A stretch of 64,000 bases of DNA. Origin: Bacteroidetes bacterium HGW-Bacteroidetes-16. GTDB taxonomy: Bacteria > Bacteroidota > Bacteroidia > Bacteroidales > F082. Below the pieces are notes generated by a model that was not told where the DNA came from, did not search any database, and was given only the letters and a program-made list of their open reading frames with translations. Of the stretch, positions 35,317 through 44,287 are shown one piece after another (positions within the stretch are counted from its first letter, which is position 1; each line of letters opens with the position of its first letter). The stretch is taken from assembly GCA_002840975.1 (NCBI GenBank), contig PHDN01000012.1, positions 32,373 through 96,372 on the forward strand, given 5' to 3'. Both the position numbers and the translations under genes were made by a program.

Positions 35317-35645
35317 TCAAAGATCATTTGATAAGGCCGGTCAATTTCGTCCGCCAGCTGGGGAATAGAAATGTACTTGCTTTCACGGCGGTACTCACGC
35401 CCCCCGAAGAACAAGAGCAGGGTGGGATTTGAAAAAACCTGATATCCGGCCGGGATTTCAGGATATTTTTCGGAATTCACAAAAAACAACTTTAGATTTG
35501 GAAACTGGTCTTCCACCAGTTTCGCCACCTTTGGACGCAAGCTGATGCAGGGTGCACAATGGTCGTTATAGAAATAGATGATTACAGCCTCATTGGTAGC
35601 TATTTCGTTGATTACCTGGTCGTTTGATGTAATTTCGTTGTACAT
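35313..35645 (-). CDS. Thioredoxin-like protein
   Basis: The 110-residue protein is the size of a thioredoxin, with the active site C-A-P-C at residues 30-33 (FYNDHCAPCISLRP) and the cis-Pro region FSNPTLLLFFGG. The active-site dipeptide AP instead of GP and the lack of the usual Trp before the first Cys mark it as divergent. It has no signal peptide, so it should act in the cytosol. Its own promoter lies 23 nt upstream. It ends inside the last codons of hutH. Confidence 0.85.
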   Translation of the reverse strand: MYNEITSNDQVINEIATNEAVIIYFYNDHCAPCISLRPKVAKLVEDQFPNLKLFFVNSEKYPEIPAGYQVFSNPTLLLFFGGREYRRESKYISIPQLADEIDRPYQMIFD

Positions 35646-35668
35646 TTTGAGTGAATCGTTTTGAGAGG

Positions 35669-35676
35669 CAAAAGTA
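35669..35676 (-). promoter_or_regulatory. Promoter -7 box for the thioredoxin-like gene
   Basis: The minus strand reads TACTTTTG, 23 nt before the ATG at 35643-35645. Confidence 0.5.
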
Positions 35677-35922
35677 ATGCAATAAAGTCTTTGATTGAAA
35701 TTGCGGAAATACTATAAACGGAATGGTTGGATGGGATCTTTCACTTCATTCAAGATGACAAATTTGATTGTTGTGAATAAGTAAACAACCACATTTTTCC
35801 CTAATTTCGCCTGTTGGAGTTGGTGTGTCGAAAACAATTACAGCTTGATAAGGTCGGGCTGTTCAATATAATTTCCCGGGAGTGGATTTTTCAGCTTTCG
35901 GATCACAATAAAAACAGATTAA

Positions 35923-37449
35923 ATGACATTGGTAATAACAGGTTCAGGATTAACCATCGAACAGGTAGTTGAGGTGGCCCGAAATGGCAAAAAAGTCGCG
36001 TTGCACCCGGATGCTTTGGCCCGCATTAAAAAATGCCGGGCCATGCTCGAACGCAAAATTGACGCTCACGAAATCATGTATGGAGTAAACACCGGGATCG
36101 GCGAGTTTTCGGAAGTAGTACTTAACGACGACCAGGTAAAAGACTTTCAAAAATATTTGATTTATAATCATGCCGCGGGCATCGGCGAGGCCATGCCGTT
36201 GGATTATGTGCGGGGTGCCATGCTGGGCCGAATCAACGTACATGCCCATGGAAATTCCGGAATTCGTCCTGAAATCACCCTGACTTTGATCGAAATGCTC
36301 AACAAAGGAGTCACTCCTTTTGTTTGTCAGAAAGGTTCAGTGGGTGCCTCCGGAGATCTGGCTCCCATGTCGCAGATCGCCCTGTTGCTGATGGGTGAAG
36401 GCAAAGCCTACTTTGAAGGCGAGCTTCTTGAAGGCAAAGCCGCAATGGACAAAGCCGGCATTCCCATCCCCGGTCTTCATGCCCGTGATGGACTGGGTAC
36501 CATCAACGGCTCGAATGTACTCACCGCCATGAGCGCCCTGTTTCTGGTGGATGCCAACAACTGGCTGAAGCAGGCTGAAATTGCTGCGGCCATGTCGCTC
36601 GAGGCCCTGAAAGCCAACATGGGTCCCTATAATTCCAAACTACACGAAGTACGTGGCTTTAAAGGTGCGGTGAGAAGTGCCAGGGCCATTGCCAGACTGG
36701 TGGAAGGTGGCGACCTGAAAACCGGGAAAGTGGCTCATAAAGTCCAGGATGCTTATTCGATGCGTTCTACACCACAGGTGATAGGAACCGCCCACGATGC
36801 CCTCGCCTATGCCCGTTCGCAGGTAGAAATTGAGTTGAATGGTGTGGGCGACAACCCCATCTTTTTCCCCGATGAAAACATGCAACTTTCGGGAGCCAAC
36901 TTCCAGGGGACACCCGTTTCGCTTCCCATGGACATGGCCGGCATCGCCATCACCATGGTCAGTGTGATGTCGGAACGCAGGATGAACAGGCTGAATAACC
37001 CGGCTCTCAGCTGTGGATTGCCGCCCTTTCTTACCAAAGGAGCCGGTATGTTTTCGGGCTTGATGTTGAGTCAGTATACTGCCGACATGCAAATCGTTGA
37101 ACAACGCATCCTCTCGGCTCCGGCTTGTATTCAGAGCATTCCGGCCGCAGCCGATCAGGAAGATTTTGTTTCCATGGGCATGAACACCGCCATCAAGAAT
37201 TTCCAAATTCTTGATAATGCCTATGGTATCCTGGGCATCGAAATGATGGCCGCAGCTCAGGCCCTTGATTTTCGTGAATATGCCTTCGGCAAAGGAGTTA
37301 CCAAAGCCCATGAAGTGGTGAGAAGGCACGTGGATTTTCTTGAAATCGACCGACCATTGTACAACGACCACAACAAAATGAAAGAACTAATTAAATCCTG
37401 CGAAGTGCTGACCGAAGTGGAGTCGGCCATTGGCAGCCTGGAAGCTTAA
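35923..37449 (+). CDS. Aromatic amino-acid/histidine ammonia-lyase family, second paralogue
   Basis: The 508-residue protein is a full MIO-type lyase: ASG triad at 142-144 (GSVGASGDLAPMSQ), catalytic Tyr in IMYGVNTGIGEF, and the substrate-selectivity site reading Asn82-His83 (IYNHAAG) where HutH has Ser-His. Near the C-terminus it has DQEDFVSMG instead of QEDHVSMG. It thus keeps the Glu of histidine lyases but differs in two positions near the substrate. It may be a histidine lyase of a separate branch, or act on another amino acid (tyrosine, phenylalanine) or as an aminomutase. It has a leader of about 115 nt and no pathway partner next to it. Confidence 0.8.
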   Translation: MTLVITGSGLTIEQVVEVARNGKKVALHPDALARIKKCRAMLERKIDAHEIMYGVNTGIGEFSEVVLNDDQVKDFQKYLIYNHAAGIGEAMPLDYVRGAMLGRINVHAHGNSGIRPEITLTLIEMLNKGVTPFVCQKGSVGASGDLAPMSQIALLLMGEGKAYFEGELLEGKAAMDKAGIPIPGLHARDGLGTINGSNVLTAMSALFLVDANNWLKQAEIAAAMSLEALKANMGPYNSKLHEVRGFKGAVRSARAIARLVEGGDLKTGKVAHKVQDAYSMRSTPQVIGTAHDALAYARSQVEIELNGVGDNPIFFPDENMQLSGANFQGTPVSLPMDMAGIAITMVSVMSERRMNRLNNPALSCGLPPFLTKGAGMFSGLMLSQYTADMQIVEQRILSAPACIQSIPAAADQEDFVSMGMNTAIKNFQILDNAYGILGIEMMAAAQALDFREYAFGKGVTKAHEVVRRHVDFLEIDRPLYNDHNKMKELIKSCEVLTEVESAIGSLEA

Positions 37450-37458
37450 AATAAAAAG

Positions 37459-37893
37459 ATGGATCAAAATATTCCTGTCAGACCTACTCTGTTAACCGTA
37501 ATTTGTATTCTTACCTTTATAGGAAGTGGCATGTCGTTGTTTGTTAACCTAACCATGTTTGGCTTCTTCGATTCATTTTCAACCCTATATCAAGAGGGGG
37601 CTTTCAGCGCGTTTATTCTTGGTAAAGAACAAGAAGAGGTGTTGGATTTGTTATTCACCACTAAACCCGTTTATTTTTTATATCAAGGGTTGTTGTATGG
37701 GTTAAGTGTGACAGGTGCCATTTTTATGTGGAATCTTCGGAAAATGGGTTTTCATTTTTATACCATAGCCCAAATTACACTCCTGATCTCGCAACAGCTA
37801 TTTCTACCAGCCTTGCCATTCCCGGCATTTGAGTTGCTCATCACGGCACTTTTTGTGTTCTTTTATGCACGCCACCTATCTATTATGCATTAA
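37459..37893 (+). CDS. Small four-helix membrane protein
   Basis: The 144-residue protein has about four hydrophobic helices (PTLLTVICILTFIGSGMS, VYFLYQGLLYGLSVTGAIFM, FYTIAQITLLISQQLFL, ELLITALFVFFYAR). No family is recognised. It lies 9 nt after the second ammonia-lyase gene and 2 nt before another small membrane protein of similar layout. The two may be distant paralogues. Function unknown. Confidence 0.7.
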   Translation: MDQNIPVRPTLLTVICILTFIGSGMSLFVNLTMFGFFDSFSTLYQEGAFSAFILGKEQEEVLDLLFTTKPVYFLYQGLLYGLSVTGAIFMWNLRKMGFHFYTIAQITLLISQQLFLPALPFPAFELLITALFVFFYARHLSIMH

Positions 37894-37895
37894 CT

Positions 37896-38321
37896 ATGAA
37901 CGATACGAAAACCGATTCCATTGAGGATATGAACGATACGAAACCATATAAGCCACTTATGTTGCGTCTCACTGGTATTTCATCCATGGTAATGGGCACC
38001 ATTGGATCGCTGTTTTTTGGTTCTGTGATATTTTATTTACTTACCGATGACGAATTTTCACAGCGGTTTTTGTTCACCTATTATAATATAGTGACTTTTT
38101 GGTACTACCTGGCGATCGGTTTGTCCTTACACCTATTATTATTAACCTCCGGATTATTACTTTTCAAATTAAAAAAGGCAGGGTTTTGGATCATTTTAAT
38201 TGCCGCACCGGGACTTTTGCTATTCGCCAAAGTAATTGATAAAACTTTATTTCTGGCAGAAATCCTGATCGTGTTTTTTCTTTTTATGATGGTTCTCATC
38301 TACCGTAAGCGACTGAATTAA
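37896..38321 (+). CDS. Small four-helix membrane protein with repeated N-terminus
   Basis: The 141-residue protein has about four hydrophobic helices (about 25-50, 65-90, 95-110, 115-137) and a short charged C-terminus. The first codons are duplicated: ATGAACGATACGAAA occurs at 37896 and again 36 nt later, in frame, so translation could start at either (MNDTKTDSIED or MNDTKPYKPL). The second start gives 129 residues and a complete first helix. Function unknown; it pairs with the gene just upstream. Confidence 0.65.
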   Translation: MNDTKTDSIEDMNDTKPYKPLMLRLTGISSMVMGTIGSLFFGSVIFYLLTDDEFSQRFLFTYYNIVTFWYYLAIGLSLHLLLLTSGLLLFKLKKAGFWIILIAAPGLLLFAKVIDKTLFLAEILIVFFLFMMVLIYRKRLN

Positions 38322-38332
38322 TTTACTTTATT

Positions 38333-38366
38333 GTTATTTTTTAACAACAAAAGTAACATTGCAATT
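38333..38366 (+). terminator. Possible terminator hairpin after the small membrane genes
   Basis: TTACTTT (38333-38339) and TTGTT pair with AACAA and AAAGTAA (38360-38366) around an A/T loop, 11 nt after the stop. No T-run follows directly, so the assignment is weak. Confidence 0.4.
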
Positions 38367-38435
38367 CTTTTTTTCATGTTTTTTTTGCTGACAACAAAAA
38401 ATATTTAAAAAAAAGTAAATCAAAAAAAAAGTTGA

Positions 38436-38469
38436 TTTGTTAATACTTGTTAATTATTTATTAAGTTTG
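38436..38469 (+). promoter_or_regulatory. Promoter for the SusC/SusD operon
   Basis: TTTG at 38436-38439 and TAAGTTTG at 38462-38469 are 22 nt apart. The leader to the susC-like ATG is about 95 nt, in a very A/T-rich gap. No sigma/anti-sigma gene or regulator lies beside it. Confidence 0.5.
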
Positions 38470-38570
38470 TTGTCTCTTTGTTTAAGCCAGTATTAAATGG
38501 AAGGGAATAAAGACACATAAATTTAAAAAGTTTATAGTTTTAACTAATTCATTAACCAAAAATTATCATT

Positions 38571-41500
38571 ATGAGAAAAATTACAATTTTGCTGGCGTTC
38601 TTGTTTATGCTAGGCGTAGATTACGCCAACGCGCAAACAAGGACCATTAGTGGTAAGGTTACCAGTTCTGAAGACGGAGGCGGAATTCCCGGGGTTACCG
38701 TCTTGGTAAAAGGAACTCAGGTTGGTACCATTACCGATCTGGAGGGTAGCTACACCTTGAATGTTACACCTGATCACAAAACACTTGTGTTTCAGTTTGT
38801 AGGAATGAAAACCGTGGAAGTTGCCATCGGCGACCAAAACACAATCAATGTCACCATGGAGCAGGATGTGCTCATGATGGATGAGGTGGTTGTAACTGCC
38901 TTGGGCATCTCGCGTGAGAAGAAATCCCTTGGATATGCTGTACAGGAAGTAAGTGGTGAAGAAGTTAGCGCTGTAAAACGCGACAATTTCATCAATTCAC
39001 TTTCAGGTCGTGCCGCTGGTGTTCAAGTTCGCTCAACCAACAACATTGGGGGTTCGAGTAACGTGATCATCAGGGGAAACTCCTCGCTTACCCAGAACAA
39101 CCAGGCCTTGTTTGTTGTTGATGGTGTTCCCGTCAACAATTCCAATACAAACAACGCAGGTCAGATTTCCGGACGAAATGGATACGATTACGGTAACGCT
39201 TCATCTGATATCAACCCCAATGATATCGAATCGATATCCATTCTAAAAGGTGCTGCTGCAACCGCTTTGTATGGTTCACGCGCCGCCAATGGTGTAATCA
39301 TGATTACCACCAAAAAAGGGAACAAAGTAACCGGCGGAAAAAAAGCATTTGGTGTAACCATCAACTCGAATGTGACCACAGGTTTTCTTGACAAAAGCAC
39401 CTTCCCAAAGTATCAAAATCAATATGGTGCAGGTTATGGTCCTTATTATGGCGATGCCCCTTATGAAGGATTTGAAAATGTTTGGGATGTAAATGGCGAT
39501 GGGACAATTGATTATACGGTTCCAACCTATGAAGATGCTTCTTTTGGTCAGAAATTCGATCCAAGCTTCTCTTTATATCAATGGGATTCATACGACCCTG
39601 CTTCACCAAATTATCTTAAAAAAACACCATGGACTGCGGGAGCCAATGGTCCGGAAACTTTTTTTGAAACCCCGATTTCTCTCACCAACAGTGTTGCTGT
39701 AACGGGTGGTAGCGAAAACAGTACTTTCCGTTTGTCGTATACCAACTATGACCAAAAAGGCATGATGCCCAATAGCTCTCTGAAAAAAGACAATATCCTC
39801 TTTACCGGTTCACATGACATTGTGAAGAACCTGACTGTTAGTGCATCTGCCAACTACGTCAGCACCAATGGTAAAGGTCGTAACTCAACCGGTTATAGCG
39901 ACAATATTTTGTCATCATTCCGTCAATGGATGCAAACCAATGTTGACTATGGAATGCAAAAGGACCTTTACAACAGCACCCATCGCAACATCACCTGGAA
40001 CCCCAATTCACCCTTCGACCTGGCTCCGGCTTATTGGGATAATCCATACTGGGTACGTGGTGAAAACTACGAAACTGACACCCGCGACCGCATTATTGGA
40101 TACTTACAGGCTGACTGGAAAATTACCGACCACTTTAGTTTGATGGGCCGCGCAGCTGTTGATACCTATAGTGAACTTCAGGAAGAACGCAAAGCCGTTG
40201 GCTCAGGATCCGGTGAATTTGGCGTAAAACGTCCCGATGTAACCTCAGGTTATTCAAGGTTCGAACGGAGTTTCATGGAAACCAACCTGGACCTGATCCT
40301 GAGTTACTACAATCAACTCAATGAAGATTTTAACCTGAATGCCCTGATAGGAACTAACGTTCGCAGAAGCAAAGTAGATCAGGTATATGCTTCAACAGAC
40401 GGCGGGTTAATTGTGCCGAACCTGTATTCGCTAAGCAACAGCGCCAACCCCATGCAAAACCCTGAAGAACTATATACAGAGGTTGGTGTTAACGGTATTT
40501 TTGCCAGTGCATCACTGGGTTTTCAAAACTTCCTTTTCCTGGATGGTTCTATTAGGAGAGACCAATCATCTACTTTACCATCCGATGAAAATGCCTATAT
40601 CTATCCTGCCATTTCAGTTAGTTGGTTATTCTCTAATAACCTGAACATGGATTGGTTGCAATTGGGTAAAGTGAGATTGAGTTATGCCGCAGCTGGTAAC
40701 GATGCTCCCTGGGGAAGTATAAAAGACACGTATGATCAAAACACCACTTTTAACGGAACCGCTTTGTTCTCCTTACCAAGCACCAAGAACAATAAAAATC
40801 TCAAACCTGAATTTTCGAAAAGTCTTGAAGCAGGGATCGAATTGGTTACCCTGAGAAAAAGGCTGGGATTGGATTTGTCCTTCTATAAAATAAACACCGT
40901 TGACCAGATTATGCCGGTCGCGGTTTCTTATGCCACCGGTAATGGATTTCAATATTTTAATGCCGGTGAGGTAGAAAACAAAGGGGTTGAAATTCAGCTT
41001 TTTGGAACCCCGGTTCAAAAAGCAAACTTCCGTTGGGATATCACAGTAAACTGGGCAAAAAACATCAACGAAGTTGTTTCTTTGAAAGACAGTATTAAGA
41101 ACCTACAAATTGCAGCACTTCAGGGTGGTTTATCAATCAATGCCCGTGTTGGTGAGCCTTATGGCACCATTCAAGGTACCGACTACATCTATACCAATGG
41201 CCAAAGAACTGTTGGGTCAAATGGTTACTACCTCAAGACAACCACCTCCGACAAAGTCTTAGGTAATATTAACCCCGACTTTAATTTGGGTATCAACAAC
41301 AAATTCAGCTATAAAAACTGGTCAGCTAGTTTCCTTATCGACTGGCAACAAGGCGGAAGCGTGTTCTCTCTTGATATGTATTATGGTTTGGGAACTGGTT
41401 TATATGAAGAAACCGTTTATACCAACGACCTTGGAAATCCTGTTCGTAACTCACTTGACGATGGTGGTGGTTTGATTCTCCCCGGTGTATACGAAGACGG

Positions 41501-41831
41501 AACAACAAACACAACACGGGTTTCCGGTGCTGACTACCGTGTATTTGGATGGTCGCGAAATCCAAATAAAACGTTCGTGTATGATGCTACCTACATTAAA
41601 CTACGTGAAGTGGTTATTTCCTATAGCATTCCACAGAAAGTGATGGCCAAATCGAGTTGGATACATGGAGCAACTTTCAGCATCGTTGGCTCCAACCTGT
41701 GGATTATTCAAAAGGACCTTCCTCACGCCGACCCGGAAGCAAGTCAGAGCTCGGGTAATGTTCAAGGATGGCAGAGTGGTGTTATGCCTGCATTGCGTAA
41801 CGTGGGTTTCACTGTTAATTTACAATTCTAA
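38571..41831 (+). CDS. SusC/RagA-family TonB-linked outer-membrane transporter
   Basis: The 1086-residue protein has a signal peptide (ending ANAQ), a carboxypeptidase-regulatory-like domain (about 25-105: ISGKVTSSEDGGGIPGVTVLVKG), a plug with the SusC hallmarks (FVVDGVPVNN, IESISILKGAAATALYGSRAANGVIMITTKKG) and a 22-strand barrel ending NVGFTVNLQF. No STN domain is present, so transcription control through an anti-sigma factor is unlikely. It imports a substrate bound by the SusD-like partner that follows after 12 nt. No glycan enzyme is nearby, so the substrate (peptide, glycan, other) is unknown. Confidence 0.93.
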   Translation: MRKITILLAFLFMLGVDYANAQTRTISGKVTSSEDGGGIPGVTVLVKGTQVGTITDLEGSYTLNVTPDHKTLVFQFVGMKTVEVAIGDQNTINVTMEQDVLMMDEVVVTALGISREKKSLGYAVQEVSGEEVSAVKRDNFINSLSGRAAGVQVRSTNNIGGSSNVIIRGNSSLTQNNQALFVVDGVPVNNSNTNNAGQISGRNGYDYGNASSDINPNDIESISILKGAAATALYGSRAANGVIMITTKKGNKVTGGKKAFGVTINSNVTTGFLDKSTFPKYQNQYGAGYGPYYGDAPYEGFENVWDVNGDGTIDYTVPTYEDASFGQKFDPSFSLYQWDSYDPASPNYLKKTPWTAGANGPETFFETPISLTNSVAVTGGSENSTFRLSYTNYDQKGMMPNSSLKKDNILFTGSHDIVKNLTVSASANYVSTNGKGRNSTGYSDNILSSFRQWMQTNVDYGMQKDLYNSTHRNITWNPNSPFDLAPAYWDNPYWVRGENYETDTRDRIIGYLQADWKITDHFSLMGRAAVDTYSELQEERKAVGSGSGEFGVKRPDVTSGYSRFERSFMETNLDLILSYYNQLNEDFNLNALIGTNVRRSKVDQVYASTDGGLIVPNLYSLSNSANPMQNPEELYTEVGVNGIFASASLGFQNFLFLDGSIRRDQSSTLPSDENAYIYPAISVSWLFSNNLNMDWLQLGKVRLSYAAAGNDAPWGSIKDTYDQNTTFNGTALFSLPSTKNNKNLKPEFSKSLEAGIELVTLRKRLGLDLSFYKINTVDQIMPVAVSYATGNGFQYFNAGEVENKGVEIQLFGTPVQKANFRWDITVNWAKNINEVVSLKDSIKNLQIAALQGGLSINARVGEPYGTIQGTDYIYTNGQRTVGSNGYYLKTTTSDKVLGNINPDFNLGINNKFSYKNWSASFLIDWQQGGSVFSLDMYYGLGTGLYEETVYTNDLGNPVRNSLDDGGGLILPGVYEDGTTNTTRVSGADYRVFGWSRNPNKTFVYDATYIKLREVVISYSIPQKVMAKSSWIHGATFSIVGSNLWIIQKDLPHADPEASQSSGNVQGWQSGVMPALRNVGFTVNLQF

Positions 41832-41843
41832 ATCTGAAAAAAC

Positions 41844-43310
41844 ATGAAAAAAATACACATCTTATTACTGTTTTTGATCGGGATAACCTTCTTGTCCTGT
41901 ACAAAAAACTTTGAAGACTTCAACACGGACAAGAAAAAAGCCACGGTAGTTCCTGCCCAATTCTTGTTCGCTAATGCTCAAAAAGCACTTGCCGACCAGT
42001 ACTCTAGCACCAATGTAAACCTCAACAACTGGAAATTGTTTGCCCAGTACTGGACAGAAACTACTTATACCGATGAATCCAACTACGATGTAGTTACCCG
42101 GAACATTGGCAGCCTGTTGTTTCGTGAATACTACCGTGATATGCTGGTTGATTTAAAAGAAGCACGCCGCTTGATAACAGAACAAGAGGTTGTCGGCGAC
42201 CTTGCCACTATTAACAAATCCAACAGGTTGTACACCATTGATTTGTTAGAGGTTTATATTTACGAGCAATTGGTGGTTATTTTTGGTGATGTTCCCTATA
42301 CTGAGGCCCTGGATCCGGATAACCTATCACCTGTTTACGATGACGCGTTTACCATTTACAAAGATTTGCTTACCAGAGCCAAAGCGGCGGCTGACGGATT
42401 AAATGGTGGAACGGATCCTGTAACTCAGGAAGCCTACGGTAATTTCGGTAGTGCTGATCTCATGATGGGCGGCGATGTCAGTATGTGGAAGAAGTTTGGG
42501 AATACCTTGATTGTTAAAATGGGGATGACCATTTCTACCGTGGATGCCGGACTTGCTAAAGGCTATGTTGAGGGTGCCTACGCCAATGGTTTTGCCTTTG
42601 GTGAAAGATGCGAATTTGCCTATGAGGGCGGTGCCAACGCGAATCCATTGTATCAGGATTTGGTTCAGGGTGGACGTCACGACTTTGTGCCCGCCAACAC
42701 CATCATCGATTTGATGACCGGTCTGACCGACCCACGTATGCCGAAGTATTTTGAAATCAACGGTGAAGTTTATGCCGGTGGTATTTACGGCGAAAGCAGT
42801 CCTTTCTCACAGCTTTCACATGTTAGCGACAGGATTCAGGCACCGGATTATGCTTCTGTCATGCTTGACTACATGGATATGGCCTTCTATCTGGCCGAAG
42901 CCGCTGAAAGAGGCTTTAGCGTAGGCGGTTCCGCTGCCGAGTGGTATGCCAATGGGATAAAATCATCCATGGACTATTGGGGTGTTGATGCTGCCGAGGC
43001 AGATGCTTACCTGGCTCAGGCAAATGTGGCTTATGCCACTGCACCTGGCGACTGGAAAACCAAAATTGGCACACAGGCCTGGTTAGGTTATTATGTCAGG
43101 GGATTAGAAGGTTGGACTTCATACAGAAGACTTGGAGCTCCTGTAATGAATATACCTCCCTCACCGGCCGAATCAGCCGACGGTGCCGTGCCAAGAAGAC
43201 ACACCTATGCCATTAACGAGCAAACCCTGAATGCAACTAGTTATGCAGCCGCTGCCAGCGCCATTGGGGGTGACAAATTGAGCACTAAACTCTTCTGGGA
43301 CAAAAACTAA
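41844..43310 (+). CDS. SusD/RagB-like lipoprotein (SusD-like_2 type)
   Basis: The 488-residue protein has a lipoprotein signal with the lipidated Cys at residue 19 (TFLSCTKNFEDFNTD) and the TPR-rich SusD-like_2 fold: PAQFLFANAQKALADQYSS, LLEVYIYEQLVVIFGDVPYTEALDP, and YRRLGAPVMN near the C-terminus. It caps the SusC-like barrel at the cell surface and binds the substrate. SusD-like_2 members often go with peptide or non-glycan uptake, but that is only a tendency. The two genes form an operon closed by a perfect terminator hairpin. Confidence 0.9.
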   Translation: MKKIHILLLFLIGITFLSCTKNFEDFNTDKKKATVVPAQFLFANAQKALADQYSSTNVNLNNWKLFAQYWTETTYTDESNYDVVTRNIGSLLFREYYRDMLVDLKEARRLITEQEVVGDLATINKSNRLYTIDLLEVYIYEQLVVIFGDVPYTEALDPDNLSPVYDDAFTIYKDLLTRAKAAADGLNGGTDPVTQEAYGNFGSADLMMGGDVSMWKKFGNTLIVKMGMTISTVDAGLAKGYVEGAYANGFAFGERCEFAYEGGANANPLYQDLVQGGRHDFVPANTIIDLMTGLTDPRMPKYFEINGEVYAGGIYGESSPFSQLSHVSDRIQAPDYASVMLDYMDMAFYLAEAAERGFSVGGSAAEWYANGIKSSMDYWGVDAAEADAYLAQANVAYATAPGDWKTKIGTQAWLGYYVRGLEGWTSYRRLGAPVMNIPPSPAESADGAVPRRHTYAINEQTLNATSYAAAASAIGGDKLSTKLFWDKN

Positions 43311-43343
43311 CGATTCATTCGTGCTCAAAATATTGTAATGCGA

Positions 43344-43377
43344 AAAGACGGTTTCAACTCAAGTTGAAACCGTCTTT
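43344..43377 (+). terminator. Intrinsic terminator of the SusC/SusD operon
   Basis: AAAGACGGTTTCAACT (43344-43359) pairs perfectly with AGTTGAAACCGTCTTT (43362-43377), a 16-bp stem, with TTTCTCTTTT following. It lies 33 nt after the SusD stop. Confidence 0.85.
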
Positions 43378-43585
43378 CTCTTTTACCTCCATCCACATTT
43401 ATAAACTTACCTTTTAATCAGCTTTTCTGAAAATATTATCAGTCGTATCCATTCAACGCTTTAAATATTAATCGTACTTTTACCAATAATAAAGTGTGCA
43501 TGCATATCGATACAATCAATTTAAACTCATTACTACAACCTACTTGAACGTATTTATCATCAATCAAATCCATTATAAAAAAGGA

Positions 43586-44287
43586 ATGAAATTTTTGTTT
43601 CAATTATCGTTGATCCTTTTGATTCAATTTCTTTCGAACAGTGGTTCAGCCCAGGAGACATTATTGCCAGATAATCAGGTTTATGGCCTCGATCCACTGC
43701 TGTACAATGGTAAGCAGTACGCTTACTTTTTACCAGCCGGCACTAGTGGTTCTCCCTTTCTTTATAGCCCTGAATACGAACAAGGGTCGGTACAGATAAG
43801 GGGAATAAGTTATAAAAACCTACTATTAAACTACGATGTATATAACCAGCAACTCATTCTTCGCTTCAAAACTTTGGCCGGAAATGAACAATTGATGACC
43901 ATTTCAAACGCCTGGCTCGAAGCATTTACATTGGACAACAAACAGTTCGAATTACTGGCCTTACAGGACACCATGCGACAAATTTATCAGGTAATTGGAA
44001 CAGGCGACATTCGGGTACTTTATTCCTTTTCAAAAATCTTGTCGCTTGATAAAAGCTATGGGGCAACCAACTTCAATTTCTCAAAACCAACAAGGGAATC
44101 CATTCTGCTCATCGGATCAAAACCAATCAGGTACAAAAACAACAGAAGCTTTATCGCGTTATTCGGTCTGGTGAATCAACCCATCCTAAAAAAATTTCTT
44201 CGCCAGCAAAAAATAAATGTAAAAAAGGCAAATGATCTGCAGATGGTCAAACTTATGAATTTTTGTAATACACTCCCGGACAAATGA
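43586..44287 (+). CDS. Exported protein of unknown function, first gene of an STN-receptor unit
   Basis: From the ATG of MKFLFQLSLIL the protein has 233 residues; a longer frame upstream would add a non-signal stretch and is rejected. It has a signal peptide ending at SGSAQ and a beta-rich body (PLLYNGKQYAYFL, GSVQIRGISYKNLLLNYDVY) with no recognised family. It should be periplasmic or on the outer membrane. Its stop overlaps the start of the receptor gene (ATGA). A one-mismatch promoter box TACTTTTA is at 43475-43482. Not recognised; the fixed link to the receptor is the only clue to function. Confidence 0.7.
   Translation: MKFLFQLSLILLIQFLSNSGSAQETLLPDNQVYGLDPLLYNGKQYAYFLPAGTSGSPFLYSPEYEQGSVQIRGISYKNLLLNYDVYNQQLILRFKTLAGNEQLMTISNAWLEAFTLDNKQFELLALQDTMRQIYQVIGTGDIRVLYSFSKILSLDKSYGATNFNFSKPTRESILLIGSKPIRYKNNRSFIALFGLVNQPILKKFLRQQKINVKKANDLQMVKLMNFCNTLPDK

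Noticed and set aside
36640..37371. 243-codon open frame on the minus strand inside the second ammonia-lyase gene
   Set aside because: It lies wholly inside a full-length, conserved enzyme gene and encodes no recognisable domain; such antisense frames come from codon bias.
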